Virus record (IMG/VR): IMGVR_UViG_3300020451_001661
Span: 1-50,361 of that record
DNA length: 50,361 nt
DNA from: a virus
Reading direction: 5' to 3' (one strand)
The translations under genes and the position numbers were made by a program. Under the pieces are notes generated by a model. That model made no database searches. It worked only from the letters and a program-made list of their open reading frames with translations, and had not been told where the DNA came from. The number at the start of each line of letters is the position of its first letter. Positions within the stretch are counted from its first letter, which is position 1. Below are positions 37,029 through 44,191 of this stretch, in pieces.

Positions 37029-37745
37029 TTATCTTTCGTCTGATTGATGCTGATCAGTGAAATGGTGGTAATATTGTTCATCTATGTCTGCCATGACTTC
37101 TCTATCCTTTGCAGTTTTCCAGAAATAATCATCTTGATCACCCAATCCATCTCTTTCATATCCATGCTCGACTTGATAGTAGTCTGTAGAGACCTTGAAG
37201 TCCGGTGTTTTCACTTCTACTGGGGTTAGACTATTATCATAGATTCTCATCCTGTTATTGGGGTACAGAGCGAACTGACCATTCTCCAATGCTATGAGGT
37301 TGTGTGACTTGTGCTCTGCAGGAGTTTCAGAAGTAGAGCAGTCAATGCTATCTGCAGAGTCGTGGTAGTTGTCCAGTGTACAGATGTATTCTCCTCTAAT
37401 GCTTCCGTGATCACGGGTATTAATTTCATAATCCGCACTTCCGATGATCGATTTTGTGATTGCTGTGACTCCATAATCCATACAGTTCCAGAATTGTAAA
37501 TTAGGTAGACTCATATCTGGATTAGGAGTCTTTGGTTGAGATACAAATGCACTGATTGGAAGTTTATCAAACAATGCAGCATATTCATACAGATATGTCT
37601 CAAAGTAAAAAGCACGACCCGGCATTGACTTAGCAGTTACCCAGACACCCTTTACAAACTCTCCATGACCATCTTTATGATCTCTCAGATATTCCTTTCG
37701 CACCCACACATGTTCAGCAGGTAAATTACAGATCAACGTTGACAT
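37029..37745 (-). CDS. Conserved cyanophage-type protein of unknown function (238 residues)
   Basis: I recognise the look of this protein from T4-like cyanophages, where it sits next to gp25, but know no function. It has HVWVRKEYLRDHKDGHGEF near the N-terminus, then GRAFYFETYLYEYAALFDKL, a central run with several His and Cys, and a charged C-terminus with HHFTDQHQ. The His/Asp-rich composition could mean metal binding. Upstream lies TATAAT (37766-37771) in a terminator/promoter overlap, so it may be expressed earlier than gp25. Confidence 0.6.
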   Translation of the reverse strand: MSTLICNLPAEHVWVRKEYLRDHKDGHGEFVKGVWVTAKSMPGRAFYFETYLYEYAALFDKLPISAFVSQPKTPNPDMSLPNLQFWNCMDYGVTAITKSIIGSADYEINTRDHGSIRGEYICTLDNYHDSADSIDCSTSETPAEHKSHNLIALENGQFALYPNNRMRIYDNSLTPVEVKTPDFKVSTDYYQVEHGYERDGLGDQDDYFWKTAKDREVMADIDEQYYHHFTDQHQSDER

Positions 37746-37765
37746 AATAAACTATCTCTGTACTA

Positions 37766-37793
37766 ATTATACACAAAAAAAAGAGGACGTCTA
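37766..37793 (-). promoter_or_regulatory. Promoter TAGACG-N16-TATAAT nested with a terminator
   Basis: On the minus strand TATAAT (37766-37771) is preceded at 16 bp by TAGACG (37788-37793), which lies in the loop of the terminator at 37774-37800. The -35 is weak, but its geometry equals that of the nested sites at 46.2 and 48.8 kb. Confidence 0.5.
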
Positions 37794-37800
37794 GTCCTCT
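37774..37800 (-). terminator. Intrinsic terminator after the 60-residue gene
   Basis: A 7-bp stem AGAGGAC / GTCCTCT with a 5-nt loop, followed by eight T on the minus strand. It overlaps the last codons of the 37791-37973 gene. Confidence 0.85.
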
Positions 37801-37973
37801 ATGCCTAAGTATTTGACTTCTATATCGTCAGGGTGTGGAGTTCCGTCACGATAAAATTGTTCTGCAAATTCTTGAGTTACTTCAAGCATCTCTTCTTCAT
37901 CAATGTCAGAACGGATTTTCTCACCCTGCAAGTATATATCGTATCTTTCCATTTCCAAGTGTATATTTGACAT
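37791..37973 (-). CDS. Small acidic protein (60 residues)
   Basis: The product is 60 residues, acidic, with ERYDIYLQGEKIRSDIDEEE and a C-terminal EVKYLGIED. It begins 11 bp after the glycosyltransferase gene and its last codons are part of an intrinsic terminator, so it closes that transcript. No family is recognised with certainty; similar short proteins are frequent in marine T4-like phages. Confidence 0.6.
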   Translation of the reverse strand: MSNIHLEMERYDIYLQGEKIRSDIDEEEMLEVTQEFAEQFYRDGTPHPDDIEVKYLGIED

Positions 37974-37984
37974 TACAAACCTAC

Positions 37985-38746
37985 TTATATAATTCTCATC
38001 TTCTCGTGTCCCACTCTAATCGTTGGGTCACACCAGATCTCGAATCCTGCTTTGATTGCTTCAAGACAGAAAGAAACATCTTCACCACACATATCCTGTA
38101 CTTGACCAGAATCAAATACCTGCATCTGTGGTGCAAACCATGGATACTTCATATCAGGATGTTCAAACACACCTTTCTTGATCATCACCCATCCAAACCC
38201 TGTGTAATCACATGTGAATGGTTTTCTTCTTTTCTGTATACCATCAACCATTTCATGATTCATGACTCCACCATTCTGTTCAAATTCGTCCTCTTCTAAC
38301 CAATGTGCAACAGATGTAGTCTTACCATCTTCTGTACAATACCATCCTGCAGCGATATCTTTATTCATCCATACAAGTTTGTAAAATGCTTCTAGATTGA
38401 ATACAATATCACTATCAATCCATAATTGAAGATCATAGTTGAGTTTACCTTGCCATGGTAACTGATCAGGACCTTTGAGTACGTTTGCTCCTAATACTTT
38501 ACATCGAGCAAAGTTGACCATTGAAGAATAGTCTTGCGATATCTGAATTGATGCACCTTGCTGTACACATTCAAAACAGAGTTGTACAAAGTTCTTCAGA
38601 AAAGTATATGATACTCCACGACCGGGAAGACAGAATACAATTGCTTTATCTTTAATTAATTTTCTTGCTTCCTCTATCGAAAACTCATCACTAACCTTGT
38701 TTGTCGTTTTTGGTGGAGTAGTCACCACCTTGAATCCTTTTGCCAT
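37985..38746 (-). CDS. Glycosyltransferase, GT2-like / GT-A fold
   Basis: The 253-residue product has the GT-A hallmarks: LQLWIDSDIVF with the metal-binding DxD at Asp111/Asp113, a hydrophobic Rossmann-like start (IVFCLPGRG), and near the C-terminus GEDVSFCLEAIKAGFEIW then RVGHEK, matching the late acidic and His elements of family-2-like enzymes. It should transfer a sugar from a nucleotide donor, perhaps to a virion protein, DNA base or host glycan. A near-perfect sigma70 promoter (TTGACA-N17-TATAAT) lies just upstream, suggesting early expression. Confidence 0.75.
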   Translation of the reverse strand: MAKGFKVVTTPPKTTNKVSDEFSIEEARKLIKDKAIVFCLPGRGVSYTFLKNFVQLCFECVQQGASIQISQDYSSMVNFARCKVLGANVLKGPDQLPWQGKLNYDLQLWIDSDIVFNLEAFYKLVWMNKDIAAGWYCTEDGKTTSVAHWLEEDEFEQNGGVMNHEMVDGIQKRRKPFTCDYTGFGWVMIKKGVFEHPDMKYPWFAPQMQVFDSGQVQDMCGEDVSFCLEAIKAGFEIWCDPTIRVGHEKMRII

Positions 38747-38768
38747 TACAGAAAATGTTTGTCAATTC

Positions 38769-38797
38769 ATTATACTCGTTTATTTAGTGTGTGTCAA
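38769..38797 (-). promoter_or_regulatory. Consensus sigma70-type promoter for the glycosyltransferase
   Basis: TTGACA (38792-38797) and TATAAT (38769-38774) are separated by exactly 17 bp on the minus strand. The -35 overlaps the final codons of the SGNH gene. It ends 22 bp from the ATG at 38746. Confidence 0.8.
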
Positions 38798-39416
38798 TCT
38801 GGTTAATTATGAAATCTGCAACTTTTCTATGACCCTTGGTATTGAAGTGACCGTCTATCTTTTTTATGTGTTCATGATAGAAATATTCGTGTTTCTTATA
38901 CATTCCCAATATAGATTCATGCTTTTCAAAAAGTCTTCTTGTTACAGTAGGTAATTCACCACCATTACATCTTCTTCTCCATATATTATCGTAAGATGCA
39001 TGATTATTATCAAATTGCAATAAAATTAAGGGAATATTTCTTTTATTAAATTCTTGCTCTAATAAAAACCGATTTTTGTAAAAATTTTTAGAACCTATAT
39101 CATCATTATAATACTTTTCATAAAATTGCCGACAACTAGGTTCCGAAGGTAAGAATTTGTATGGAGTGTTAGTTGTTGGAGTTATTAATTCCATTCTATC
39201 AGTATGAGTCATCATAATAATTGCATAGTCGCATTTATTATGCTCTAAAAATTCAAACGTTCGTCTAACTATTGCATCGTTACTTGACCCCTCTACAGCA
39301 TCATTCCTATGATCTGCATTGTAATGGTTACTTACTAATGTAGAAAACCTTTCATCCTCTTCGTGTTCTAATCGTACACCGTCTGTATGAGAACATCCAT
39401 TAAAATAAAAAAACAT
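38784..39416 (-). CDS. SGNH/GDSL-type hydrolase-like protein
   Basis: Elements of the SGNH fold are visible: FNGCSHTDG at the N-terminus with the putative nucleophile Ser9, a GSSND block with Asn46, and near the C-terminus DGHFNTKGHRKVADF, giving the Asp188-x-His190 and His196 expected of block V. These enzymes are esterases or acyl hydrolases that often trim glycan acyl groups. It lies next to a glycosyltransferase, so a surface-glycan function is a reasonable inference. The start has the same promoter module as the right-hand accessory genes. Confidence 0.65.
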   Translation of the reverse strand: MFFYFNGCSHTDGVRLEHEEDERFSTLVSNHYNADHRNDAVEGSSNDAIVRRTFEFLEHNKCDYAIIMMTHTDRMELITPTTNTPYKFLPSEPSCRQFYEKYYNDDIGSKNFYKNRFLLEQEFNKRNIPLILLQFDNNHASYDNIWRRRCNGGELPTVTRRLFEKHESILGMYKKHEYFYHEHIKKIDGHFNTKGHRKVADFIINQIDTH

Positions 39417-39442
39417 TACAATTATTGATTGCTTATGATACT

Positions 39443-39484
39443 ATTATAATGGTTATGGATCAAAGGCAATGTAACCAATGATAC
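39443..39484 (-). promoter_or_regulatory. Box/promoter module upstream of the SGNH gene
   Basis: Minus-strand TATAAT (39443-39448), TTGCCT at 15 bp (39464-39469) and the box read on the plus strand as GTAACCAATGATAC (39471-39484). The leader contains AAGCAATCAATAATT before the ATG. This copy stands 6 kb away from the main cluster of modules. Confidence 0.65.
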
Positions 39485-39560
39485 ATCGCCTTAAAGAAAT
39501 ATTAAGTGATACCCCTCGGAGAAAACTCACAGAGTTAGTTATATAAAATCTTACCTATGT

Positions 39561-39689
39561 CTAATCTTCGTCATAATTGAAAGGATCTTCCCTTCTGAGT
39601 TTCCACATCTTATACTGAACCTTAATCCAACGAATTAGATTCCAAGACCTAATATGTTTGATTGTAAACGGAGTATTTTTAAGTTTCAT
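39561..39689 (-). CDS. Very small basic protein (42 residues)
   Basis: ATG 39689 lies within the end of the upstream 38-residue gene (11-bp overlap). The product is rich in Trp, Lys and Ile with RSWNLIRWIKVQYKMWKLRR, ending in acidic residues. It looks like an amphipathic helix. The chain of overlaps with neighbours supports it; no function is known. Confidence 0.5.
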   Translation of the reverse strand: MKLKNTPFTIKHIRSWNLIRWIKVQYKMWKLRREDPFNYDED

Positions 39690-39795
39690 CCTTTACTTCC
39701 TCAAATTTTTCCTCCCAAGAATCGTCAGGAGTAAAAATAACAGGACCTTGTGCTATCGCTTCTGCCAATTCATCTAATAGTGGATCTTTTTCCAT
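39679..39795 (-). CDS. Very small acidic protein (38 residues)
   Basis: ATG 39795 lies inside the end of the 68-residue membrane gene; the stop lies inside the start of the 42-residue gene. The product is acidic (LLDELAEAIAQGP, then SWEEKFEEVKDE). It is too short for a family call; overlapping start and stop arrangements on both sides are the evidence. Confidence 0.5.
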   Translation of the reverse strand: MEKDPLLDELAEAIAQGPVIFTPDDSWEEKFEEVKDET

Positions 39796-39976
39796 TTTTT
39801 CCAAAAATAAGGTAGTATGCCCCAACTAAAACGAGTGGCACGGTTATCATATGCATTATAACCATCATTTGCAATTCTGTCAAACCAGATGCGGTTGTAA
39901 CCTGCTCTGTCCATGTACCTTCCAACATGTAAACCTGTGGGTTCGCCATGAAATAAGAAATTGCTGAAAATGTCAT
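39770..39976 (-). CDS. Small membrane protein
   Basis: The product (68 residues from ATG 39976; 59 if the internal Met10 is used) has one transmembrane helix near the C-terminus (MITVPLVLVGAYYLIFG) followed by basic residues, so an N-out, C-in orientation is likely. MANPQVYMLEGTW at Met10 looks like a natural N-terminus. It is the third gene of the HNH transcript. Function unknown. Confidence 0.55.
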   Translation of the reverse strand: MTFSAISYFMANPQVYMLEGTWTEQVTTASGLTELQMMVIMHMITVPLVLVGAYYLIFGKNGKRSTIR

Positions 39977-39998
39977 TAAAATATTGTATCTAATTCTA

Positions 39999-40157
39999 TT
40001 ATATAGAATCGTACTTAATTGTCACCTGTTCTGGTGAATAACAACTCTTTACACCGGCATGTATCATTTGACGAAACATTTCCTGTCGTCGTAATGCCTC
40101 TTCCTCACTAATGTGATGGTAAATTCGTTTTTCGTCGAGGTATACAGAATAACTCAT
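39999..40157 (-). CDS. Small protein (52 residues) coupled to HNH nuclease
   Basis: The start ATG at 40157 overlaps the HNH stop as ATGA. The product is a basic, helical 52-residue protein (EEEALRRQEMFRQMIHAG, then YSPEQVTIKYDS). No family is recognised. Tight coupling to the nuclease gene suggests joint expression. Confidence 0.55.
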   Translation of the reverse strand: MSYSVYLDEKRIYHHISEEEALRRQEMFRQMIHAGVKSCYSPEQVTIKYDSI

Positions 40158-40537
40158 AAAACTATACACTTTGTAGGAATTCCTCCTCTACCTCTTATAT
40201 AGCGTTTTCGTTGAGCAGGTGCAAGTTCTGCTTTCCATAGTTCAATTGCTTCCCATCTCTCCTGTTGAAAGAAATCTTGTTGGAAGTACCAGATCTCTAC
40301 AGATTCGTGCCCTTTATTTTTATTACAGTCCTCACAGCAACATATCATGTTTGTCAAGTCTGATTGACCACCATGTGCTTGAGGATGTATATGATCTATC
40401 GTATCTGCCTTTTCCCCACAATATGCACACTTATACTTCCACGCTTCCTTTATATTCTTTTTCCACATCTTTCTCGCTTTACTATAATTACTCGCCAACA
40501 TTTCATAAAGGTACTCTGAAGGTTTGCTTAGAAGCAT
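40154..40537 (-). CDS. HNH endonuclease
   Basis: The 127-residue protein has a full zinc-HNH core: Cys37-x2-Cys40 (CAYCG), Asp48-His49 followed by IHPQAHGG, Asn63 in LTNMI, and Cys68-x2-Cys71 followed by NKNKG. The two CxxC pairs bind structural zinc and DHI/N/H form the metal-dependent nuclease site. It could be a free-standing homing-type or packaging-associated nuclease; no intron or split gene is visible next to it. It is divergent from the sulfotransferase-like gene with a 28-bp gap. Confidence 0.85.
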   Translation of the reverse strand: MLLSKPSEYLYEMLASNYSKARKMWKKNIKEAWKYKCAYCGEKADTIDHIHPQAHGGQSDLTNMICCCEDCNKNKGHESVEIWYFQQDFFQQERWEAIELWKAELAPAQRKRYIRGRGGIPTKCIVL

Positions 40538-40565
40538 ACATATTTGGTGTAGTAATATTATCTAT

Positions 40566-41516
40566 ATGAAACCAAAGTTTATTATGAGTTCGGGTACTGG
40601 ATGGTCGGCGACCACTCCCCTGTGGTACACTCTACAATTAGATAATCAATATATGCATACTGGATTGAAGAAAGAGAGTGAATATATTAGAAAACTTTTA
40701 CAGAATCCTACTGAGAGATTTTCAGGAGTAGTAGAAAGAATCAGGAAAAAAAGCAGATGGAGATCAAGAGAAGAGCATAAAGTCAGAAAAGAGCAAACAA
40801 TCAATAAAAACCTGTTCTTGAATCAGGAAGACAAAGATGCCTTCCTGAAAGCACCTTATACCATAGAAAAGTATATCACTTACTATAAAAGACTTTGGGA
40901 AAGTTTACAGGAGAATAATTGTTCATATCAGGCAGTTGGTGATTTTTCAAATGCAAACTATTCGATACCAGAAGAATTTTGTCATGAATTAGTTGGGAAA
41001 CTTTCTGAAGAGTTTGATGTCAAAGTGCTTATGATAGTGAGAGACCCGATTCGTCGTTTATGGTCAGAGATAGGAGGATTTTGGGGTCAAAAATCAACCC
41101 GTCAGTGGGAGAATGAAAAAGAGGTTATTGAATGTCTTTATGATAGGATAACTCGAAGAAGTCTTTCTTTAGATTATGTTCAAGTTATTGAGAAATGGGA
41201 AAGAGTTTGTCCGATTCATGTCGTCATAATGGAACAATTGTGGGAGGGTGACGAGCAAGAGAGAGAAAAGCAGAGATTATCCGATTTCCTAGACTATGAC
41301 ATCAAAAAAATTCATGAAAATGTCTATAGTCCCGACCGTGGACCCAATGCACCTCATTATGAGGGTCTACCAGACCAGTGGACAAGTGATAAATACTGGT
41401 TACAAGATGAATTATACAATAGAGTCAAACCACTTTTCCCCGTTTACCAACAATGGGTGGACAAGTATGGTAGTTTACCGCTATACTGGGGAAAACCATA
41501 CAACTATGAGGTATAA
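40566..41516 (+). CDS. Sulfotransferase-like protein 3
   Basis: I start at ATG 40566, since the upstream ATG (40524) would overlap the divergent HNH start and add an unrelated segment. The 316-residue product has the PAPS-binding pattern: SSGTGWSATTP at residues 8-18 (5'-phosphosulfate loop) and VLMIVRDPIRRLW at 154-166 (3'-phosphate loop, RDP-x3-R). This is a clearer sulfotransferase than the pair at 6.6-7.9 kb and is not a close copy of them. It is the first gene of the plus-strand operon. The acceptor is unknown. Confidence 0.72.
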   Translation: MKPKFIMSSGTGWSATTPLWYTLQLDNQYMHTGLKKESEYIRKLLQNPTERFSGVVERIRKKSRWRSREEHKVRKEQTINKNLFLNQEDKDAFLKAPYTIEKYITYYKRLWESLQENNCSYQAVGDFSNANYSIPEEFCHELVGKLSEEFDVKVLMIVRDPIRRLWSEIGGFWGQKSTRQWENEKEVIECLYDRITRRSLSLDYVQVIEKWERVCPIHVVIMEQLWEGDEQEREKQRLSDFLDYDIKKIHENVYSPDRGPNAPHYEGLPDQWTSDKYWLQDELYNRVKPLFPVYQQWVDKYGSLPLYWGKPYNYEV

Positions 41517-41522
41517 TCAATT

Positions 41523-41942
41523 ATGCTTGACCCTTTTGGTGATAGCAGCATGGGCAAATCTACTCCTCAAGTAACTATGACCGACAAAATAACGAAGAAT
41601 TTACCTATTTCTGAAGTTTTTGCAAAGGTTAACTTCAAAATGCCAGAGACAACCTATACAAAGAGTCAGGTTGATGCTCTGATTGCTGATGCATTGGCAG
41701 AAGCGAAGGCAATTGATGAAGCATCTATGGCAAAGCACAATCGTGATGCAACTGTTCTTAGTATGATTCTTGGTTTTACTGTTTTGGCGTTCTTTGTAGA
41801 CGGTCTTTTACGACTTTTAGGAGTTGTTCCTCCATTTTTAGGCATTGATATCGATATTTTAGACAAAATTACTCAAAGAGTCGAAGGTGACATCCTTTCA
41901 CATCTTTCAAATCTCAAAAATCTCAAAAATGTGATAAAATAA
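41523..41942 (+). CDS. Membrane protein of unknown function (139 residues)
   Basis: A cytoplasmic-looking N-terminal half (VDALIADALAEAKAIDEAS) is followed by one strong hydrophobic segment, MILGFTVLAFFVDGLLRLLG, and an amphipathic C-terminal helix with KITQRVEGDIL. AGGT precedes the ATG at about 12 bp. It overlaps the next gene by TAATG. I know similar proteins from marine T4-like phages but no function. Confidence 0.6.
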   Translation: MLDPFGDSSMGKSTPQVTMTDKITKNLPISEVFAKVNFKMPETTYTKSQVDALIADALAEAKAIDEASMAKHNRDATVLSMILGFTVLAFFVDGLLRLLGVVPPFLGIDIDILDKITQRVEGDILSHLSNLKNLKNVIK

Positions 41943-42181
41943 TGAATTCGACCGTACTTTTCCTCTATTTTTTACTTTTTATGACGACTTTGGTCTCTGC
42001 AATCGTCTTTATGTGGAAGAGTATGACCGAAACTTTCAAAGAATTGGGAAAACCGACGATATCTAACATTCATCCAGAGATGAGAGACGTTCAAAGCGGT
42101 ACAGAACTACTTGTTTTTCATGCATCGGACGATGAAGAGGAAGATGATGGCGAAGGAGACGTCGTAGTGGTCAGAAGATAG
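41942..42181 (+). CDS. Small membrane protein with acidic tail
   Basis: The 79-residue product has an N-terminal transmembrane helix (LFLYFLLFMTTLVSAIVFM), then KPTISNIHPEMRDVQSGTEL, a segment I recognise from cyanophage and picocyanobacterial small proteins, and a DDEEEDDGEGD acidic stretch before VVVVRR. Its start overlaps the upstream stop (TAATG). A role in membrane-associated host takeover is only speculation. Confidence 0.65.
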   Translation: MNSTVLFLYFLLFMTTLVSAIVFMWKSMTETFKELGKPTISNIHPEMRDVQSGTELLVFHASDDEEEDDGEGDVVVVRR

Positions 42182-42209
42182 TTGCAAAAGTCTTTTTTTA
42201 TGGTATAAT
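42182..42209 (+). promoter_or_regulatory. Promoter TTGCAA-N16-TATAAT before the cupin gene
   Basis: TTGCAA (42182-42187) and TATAAT (42204-42209) are 16 bp apart, the same class as the accessory-gene promoters. The -10 sits in an inverted repeat TATGGT / ACCATA. The GTATCA-type box is absent. Confidence 0.6.
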
Positions 42210-42232
42210 AACCATATAGTAAGATTTGTTTC

Positions 42233-42697
42233 ATGAGTAGTGTCAGTTTTAGGAAACACCGTGTGTTCAAGGAGACTGAAAATGTTATTTTTTATGATAT
42301 TACAGTCGAAGAGTCCAATGCATCCGATTTAGTTGTACATGAAGGTGTTGCAACATCGCCACCAGACGATTTTGTAGGAGCAAAACAGTTTTATATTCAT
42401 TCATATCAAGATGATTACAATAGAGTGGTGTCAGGAACGCGAACTTTTGAGTTAGTCAACACCAATTGGAAGTGTCCTTATCATATTGTCAATCTTGATC
42501 GTAGTCATGGAGCACTTTTTATACCTCGTGGCACCTATCATCGGTCAGTTTCGGGACCAAATGGGTCAATCGTCATCAACCAAGCACACAGATATCCCGG
42601 TTTTGATTCAAATAAAGAGTTTCTACCTATTTCTTGTGCTGAGAAGCAAGAATTGTATAATATACTCAGGAATGAAAAACCTGTAATAGACCAATAG
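42233..42697 (+). CDS. WxcM/FdtA-like cupin (sugar 3,4-ketoisomerase-like)
   Basis: The 154-residue protein has a cupin core typical of the FdtA/QdtA/WxcM group: FYIHSYQDD (His56), GTRTFELVN, HIVNLDRSHGALFIPRGTYHRSVSG (His103), then SIVINQAHR. Relatives isomerise dTDP-4-keto-6-deoxy sugars for glycan decoration. Together with the sulfotransferases, glycosyltransferase and SGNH hydrolase it supports a glycan-modification theme. No other dTDP-sugar gene is in the window, so the substrate is not established. Confidence 0.65.
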   Translation: MSSVSFRKHRVFKETENVIFYDITVEESNASDLVVHEGVATSPPDDFVGAKQFYIHSYQDDYNRVVSGTRTFELVNTNWKCPYHIVNLDRSHGALFIPRGTYHRSVSGPNGSIVINQAHRYPGFDSNKEFLPISCAEKQELYNILRNEKPVIDQ

Positions 42698-42698
42698 T

Positions 42699-43019
42699 AT
42701 GACTGGATATGATTGGCATGTCATGAGAGACTTACCGCCTGCTCATGGTAGTGGTAAGGAACCCATGTATGCAGGTATGGGCAAGTCTACAAAACCAGAT
42801 CCCAACAGAAAGATTGAATATCCTAGAGTTCTTCATGTACTCTGCATTGACTCACACAATACCAGTTACTTCTATGAGAGAGAAGATGGAACATATTACT
42901 GGTTACATGCTCGTAAGAATAAAGATGACGTTGAGGTAGATGCAGATCAACTTCAATTAGATCTCTTTGGTGAACCGATACTCCCTCGTGAGTTTCTTGA
43001 CAAAGCAATACATGCCTGA
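42699..43019 (+). CDS. Unknown protein (106 residues)
   Basis: It follows the cupin gene after 1 bp. The N-terminus is Gly/Pro-rich (LPPAHGSGKEPMYAGMG), followed by HVLCIDSHNTSYFYERED, suggesting a small alpha/beta domain; the C-terminus has LDLFGEPILPREFLDK. I recognise no family. The 3' end contains a consensus promoter for the next genes. Confidence 0.6.
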   Translation: MTGYDWHVMRDLPPAHGSGKEPMYAGMGKSTKPDPNRKIEYPRVLHVLCIDSHNTSYFYEREDGTYYWLHARKNKDDVEVDADQLQLDLFGEPILPREFLDKAIHA

Positions 43020-43025
43020 TATAAT
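42997..43025 (+). promoter_or_regulatory. Consensus sigma70 promoter inside the operon
   Basis: TTGACA (42997-43002), 17-bp spacer, TATAAT (43020-43025). The expected transcription start is at or within a base or two of the ATG at 43032, so that gene would be leaderless from this promoter, while DUF3310 at 43130 would have a normal leader. Confidence 0.75.
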
Positions 43026-43031
43026 AAGTAT

Positions 43032-43130
43032 ATGGAAACATACTTTATATTCATGATTACATTAGCATGTATAGCACTGATAAGTGTTATCATTTGGTTT
43101 GTCGTATGGTTCAAGAGGTGGATAGTCTGA
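43032..43130 (+). CDS. Tiny single-helix membrane peptide (32 residues)
   Basis: The peptide is METYFIF followed by a continuous hydrophobic helix (ITLACIALISVIIWFVVWF) and KRWIV. It overlaps the DUF3310 start as TGATG. Such peptides in phages can act as membrane effectors or inhibitors; here only topology can be seen. It is too short for routine gene callers. Confidence 0.5.
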   Translation: METYFIFMITLACIALISVIIWFVVWFKRWIV

Positions 43131-43498
43131 TGGATACTTCAAAAGGTAGATGGCAGGACATGTTCACCTCCGGCAATATAGAAGTAGGAACCCCCGGTGT
43201 CGGTACAGCAGATACAACACTCTCTTCTTCTTGGGAACATATTGAAGTCAATCCTGACTTCCCCGAAGATATTGAAATTAATTCAGATCATCTCGATAAC
43301 AAATACGACCCCTCACATTATCAGAGAGGCAAGATCCAAGTATGGGATTTCATCGCCGATCAGAAACTTGACTTCTTCAAGGGTAATGTGGTAAAATACG
43401 TATGTCGTGCAGGCACCAAGTCCGGAGAGTCGGAACTGGATGACCTCATGAAAGCAAAAGTCTACGTGGAGAAGGCAATTGAACTGTTGGCACTGTAA
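43130..43498 (+). CDS. DUF3310 protein
   Basis: The start at 43130 (overlap TGATG with the peptide gene) is preferred over an upstream ATG at 43067. The 122-residue product has the DUF3310 core: HYQRGKIQVWDFIADQ, then LDFFKGNVVKYVCRAG, and ELDDLMKAKVYVEKAIE. The family is widespread in phages, sometimes labelled nucleotide-kinase-like, but its activity is unknown. The C-terminal codons overlap the next gene by 20 bp. Confidence 0.85.
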   Translation: MDTSKGRWQDMFTSGNIEVGTPGVGTADTTLSSSWEHIEVNPDFPEDIEINSDHLDNKYDPSHYQRGKIQVWDFIADQKLDFFKGNVVKYVCRAGTKSGESELDDLMKAKVYVEKAIELLAL

Positions 43499-43637
43499 TA
43501 CAGAACTGATATGGGGTGCTGACTTCAATGGAGAGGATTACGGGGTAGAAGATGTTTACTCTATCGTCACCAATCTATCATGCCCCAAATGTAACTCATT
43601 CGTAGAAGTATACTATCCAAATGAAACAAGCAACTAA
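43479..43637 (+). CDS. Zinc-ribbon protein with TTG start (52 residues)
   Basis: No ATG fits this frame. TTG at 43479 has a Shine-Dalgarno-like GGAGAAGG just upstream and gives MNCWHCNTELIWGADF, followed after about 20 residues by LSCPKCNSFVEVYYP. CWHC and CPKC form a four-cysteine zinc ribbon. I recognise this small protein from T4-like cyanophages. It overlaps DUF3310 by 20 bp and the next gene by 17 bp. A nucleic-acid or protein contact role is likely; no catalytic residues. Confidence 0.65.
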   Translation: MNCWHCNTELIWGADFNGEDYGVEDVYSIVTNLSCPKCNSFVEVYYPNETSN

Positions 43638-43833
43638 AATCATCAATGCAAAGTACTGGTTACTCATTGCAGGACTTCTGACCTTCGGTATGATATACCT
43701 TGGCAACAGTAACCATAGACTTGCAGATACCAATGATGCATTGTCAACAGACATGCAGTTACTCATGGAATACATGGAGTATGGAAATCGAAAAGGCACA
43801 GGTACTCCATATCAAATGCCCATACTACAATGA
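43621..43833 (+). CDS. Small membrane protein (70 residues)
   Basis: An N-terminal transmembrane segment (YWLLIAGLLTFGMIYLG) follows a short basic start, then a polar helix with STDMQLLMEYMEYG and a Gly/Pro-rich end. It overlaps its neighbours on both sides (ATGA to the next gene). Function unknown. Confidence 0.6.
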   Translation: MKQATKIINAKYWLLIAGLLTFGMIYLGNSNHRLADTNDALSTDMQLLMEYMEYGNRKGTGTPYQMPILQ

Positions 43834-44027
43834 CCTTTCAACAAACATCAGACCAACCCTATGACAGGCATCACTATAAGATCATATCTTCGAGATATGC
43901 TACCTTCATAGTCAAATCTTGGCAAGAGGTTCAAGAGTGGTGGTGGAATCATTATCAAATACCTCAGTTTGATGCAGTCATAGAAATCCTAGATATACCA
44001 GAAGAGAAATCTAAAGGTTTTGGATGA
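43830..44027 (+). CDS. Small conserved protein with WWW motif (65 residues)
   Basis: The product has HHYKIISSRYATF, then KSWQEVQEWWWNHYQIPQFDAVIEILD, a pattern I recognise from several T4-like cyanophages, and a Lys-rich end. It overlaps its neighbours by ATGA on both ends. It likely forms a small alpha/beta fold; no function is known. Confidence 0.65.
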   Translation: MTFQQTSDQPYDRHHYKIISSRYATFIVKSWQEVQEWWWNHYQIPQFDAVIEILDIPEEKSKGFG

Positions 44028-44191
44028 CCACAAATTATCACATATACTTTCGACAAGAAGTCCTTTTCAAGAATCTCACTCTTGAAGAGTTTACTTTGAT
44101 ATGGGATAAACTTTATACTTCTTATTGGAAAGAAGACATTACCTATTCTAAGTGCTATGATGAAGTATGTATTGAGGAGTCCTCTTTCTAA
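44024..44191 (+). CDS. Small conserved protein (55 residues)
   Basis: ATG 44024 overlaps the preceding stop (ATGA) and the stop overlaps the NifU-like ATG (TAATG). The product (TTNYHIYFRQEVLFKN, then EEFTLIWDKLYTSYW) has an alternating beta/helix pattern similar to its neighbour, so the two may be related small folds. It is below the length caught by many gene callers. Confidence 0.6.
   Translation: MTTNYHIYFRQEVLFKNLTLEEFTLIWDKLYTSYWKEDITYSKCYDEVCIEESSF

Noticed and set aside
41505-41517. TATAAT at 41512-41517 as a promoter for the 139-residue membrane gene
   Set aside because: No acceptable -35 at 15-19 bp; it lies at the end of an ORF in an operon with tight spacing.
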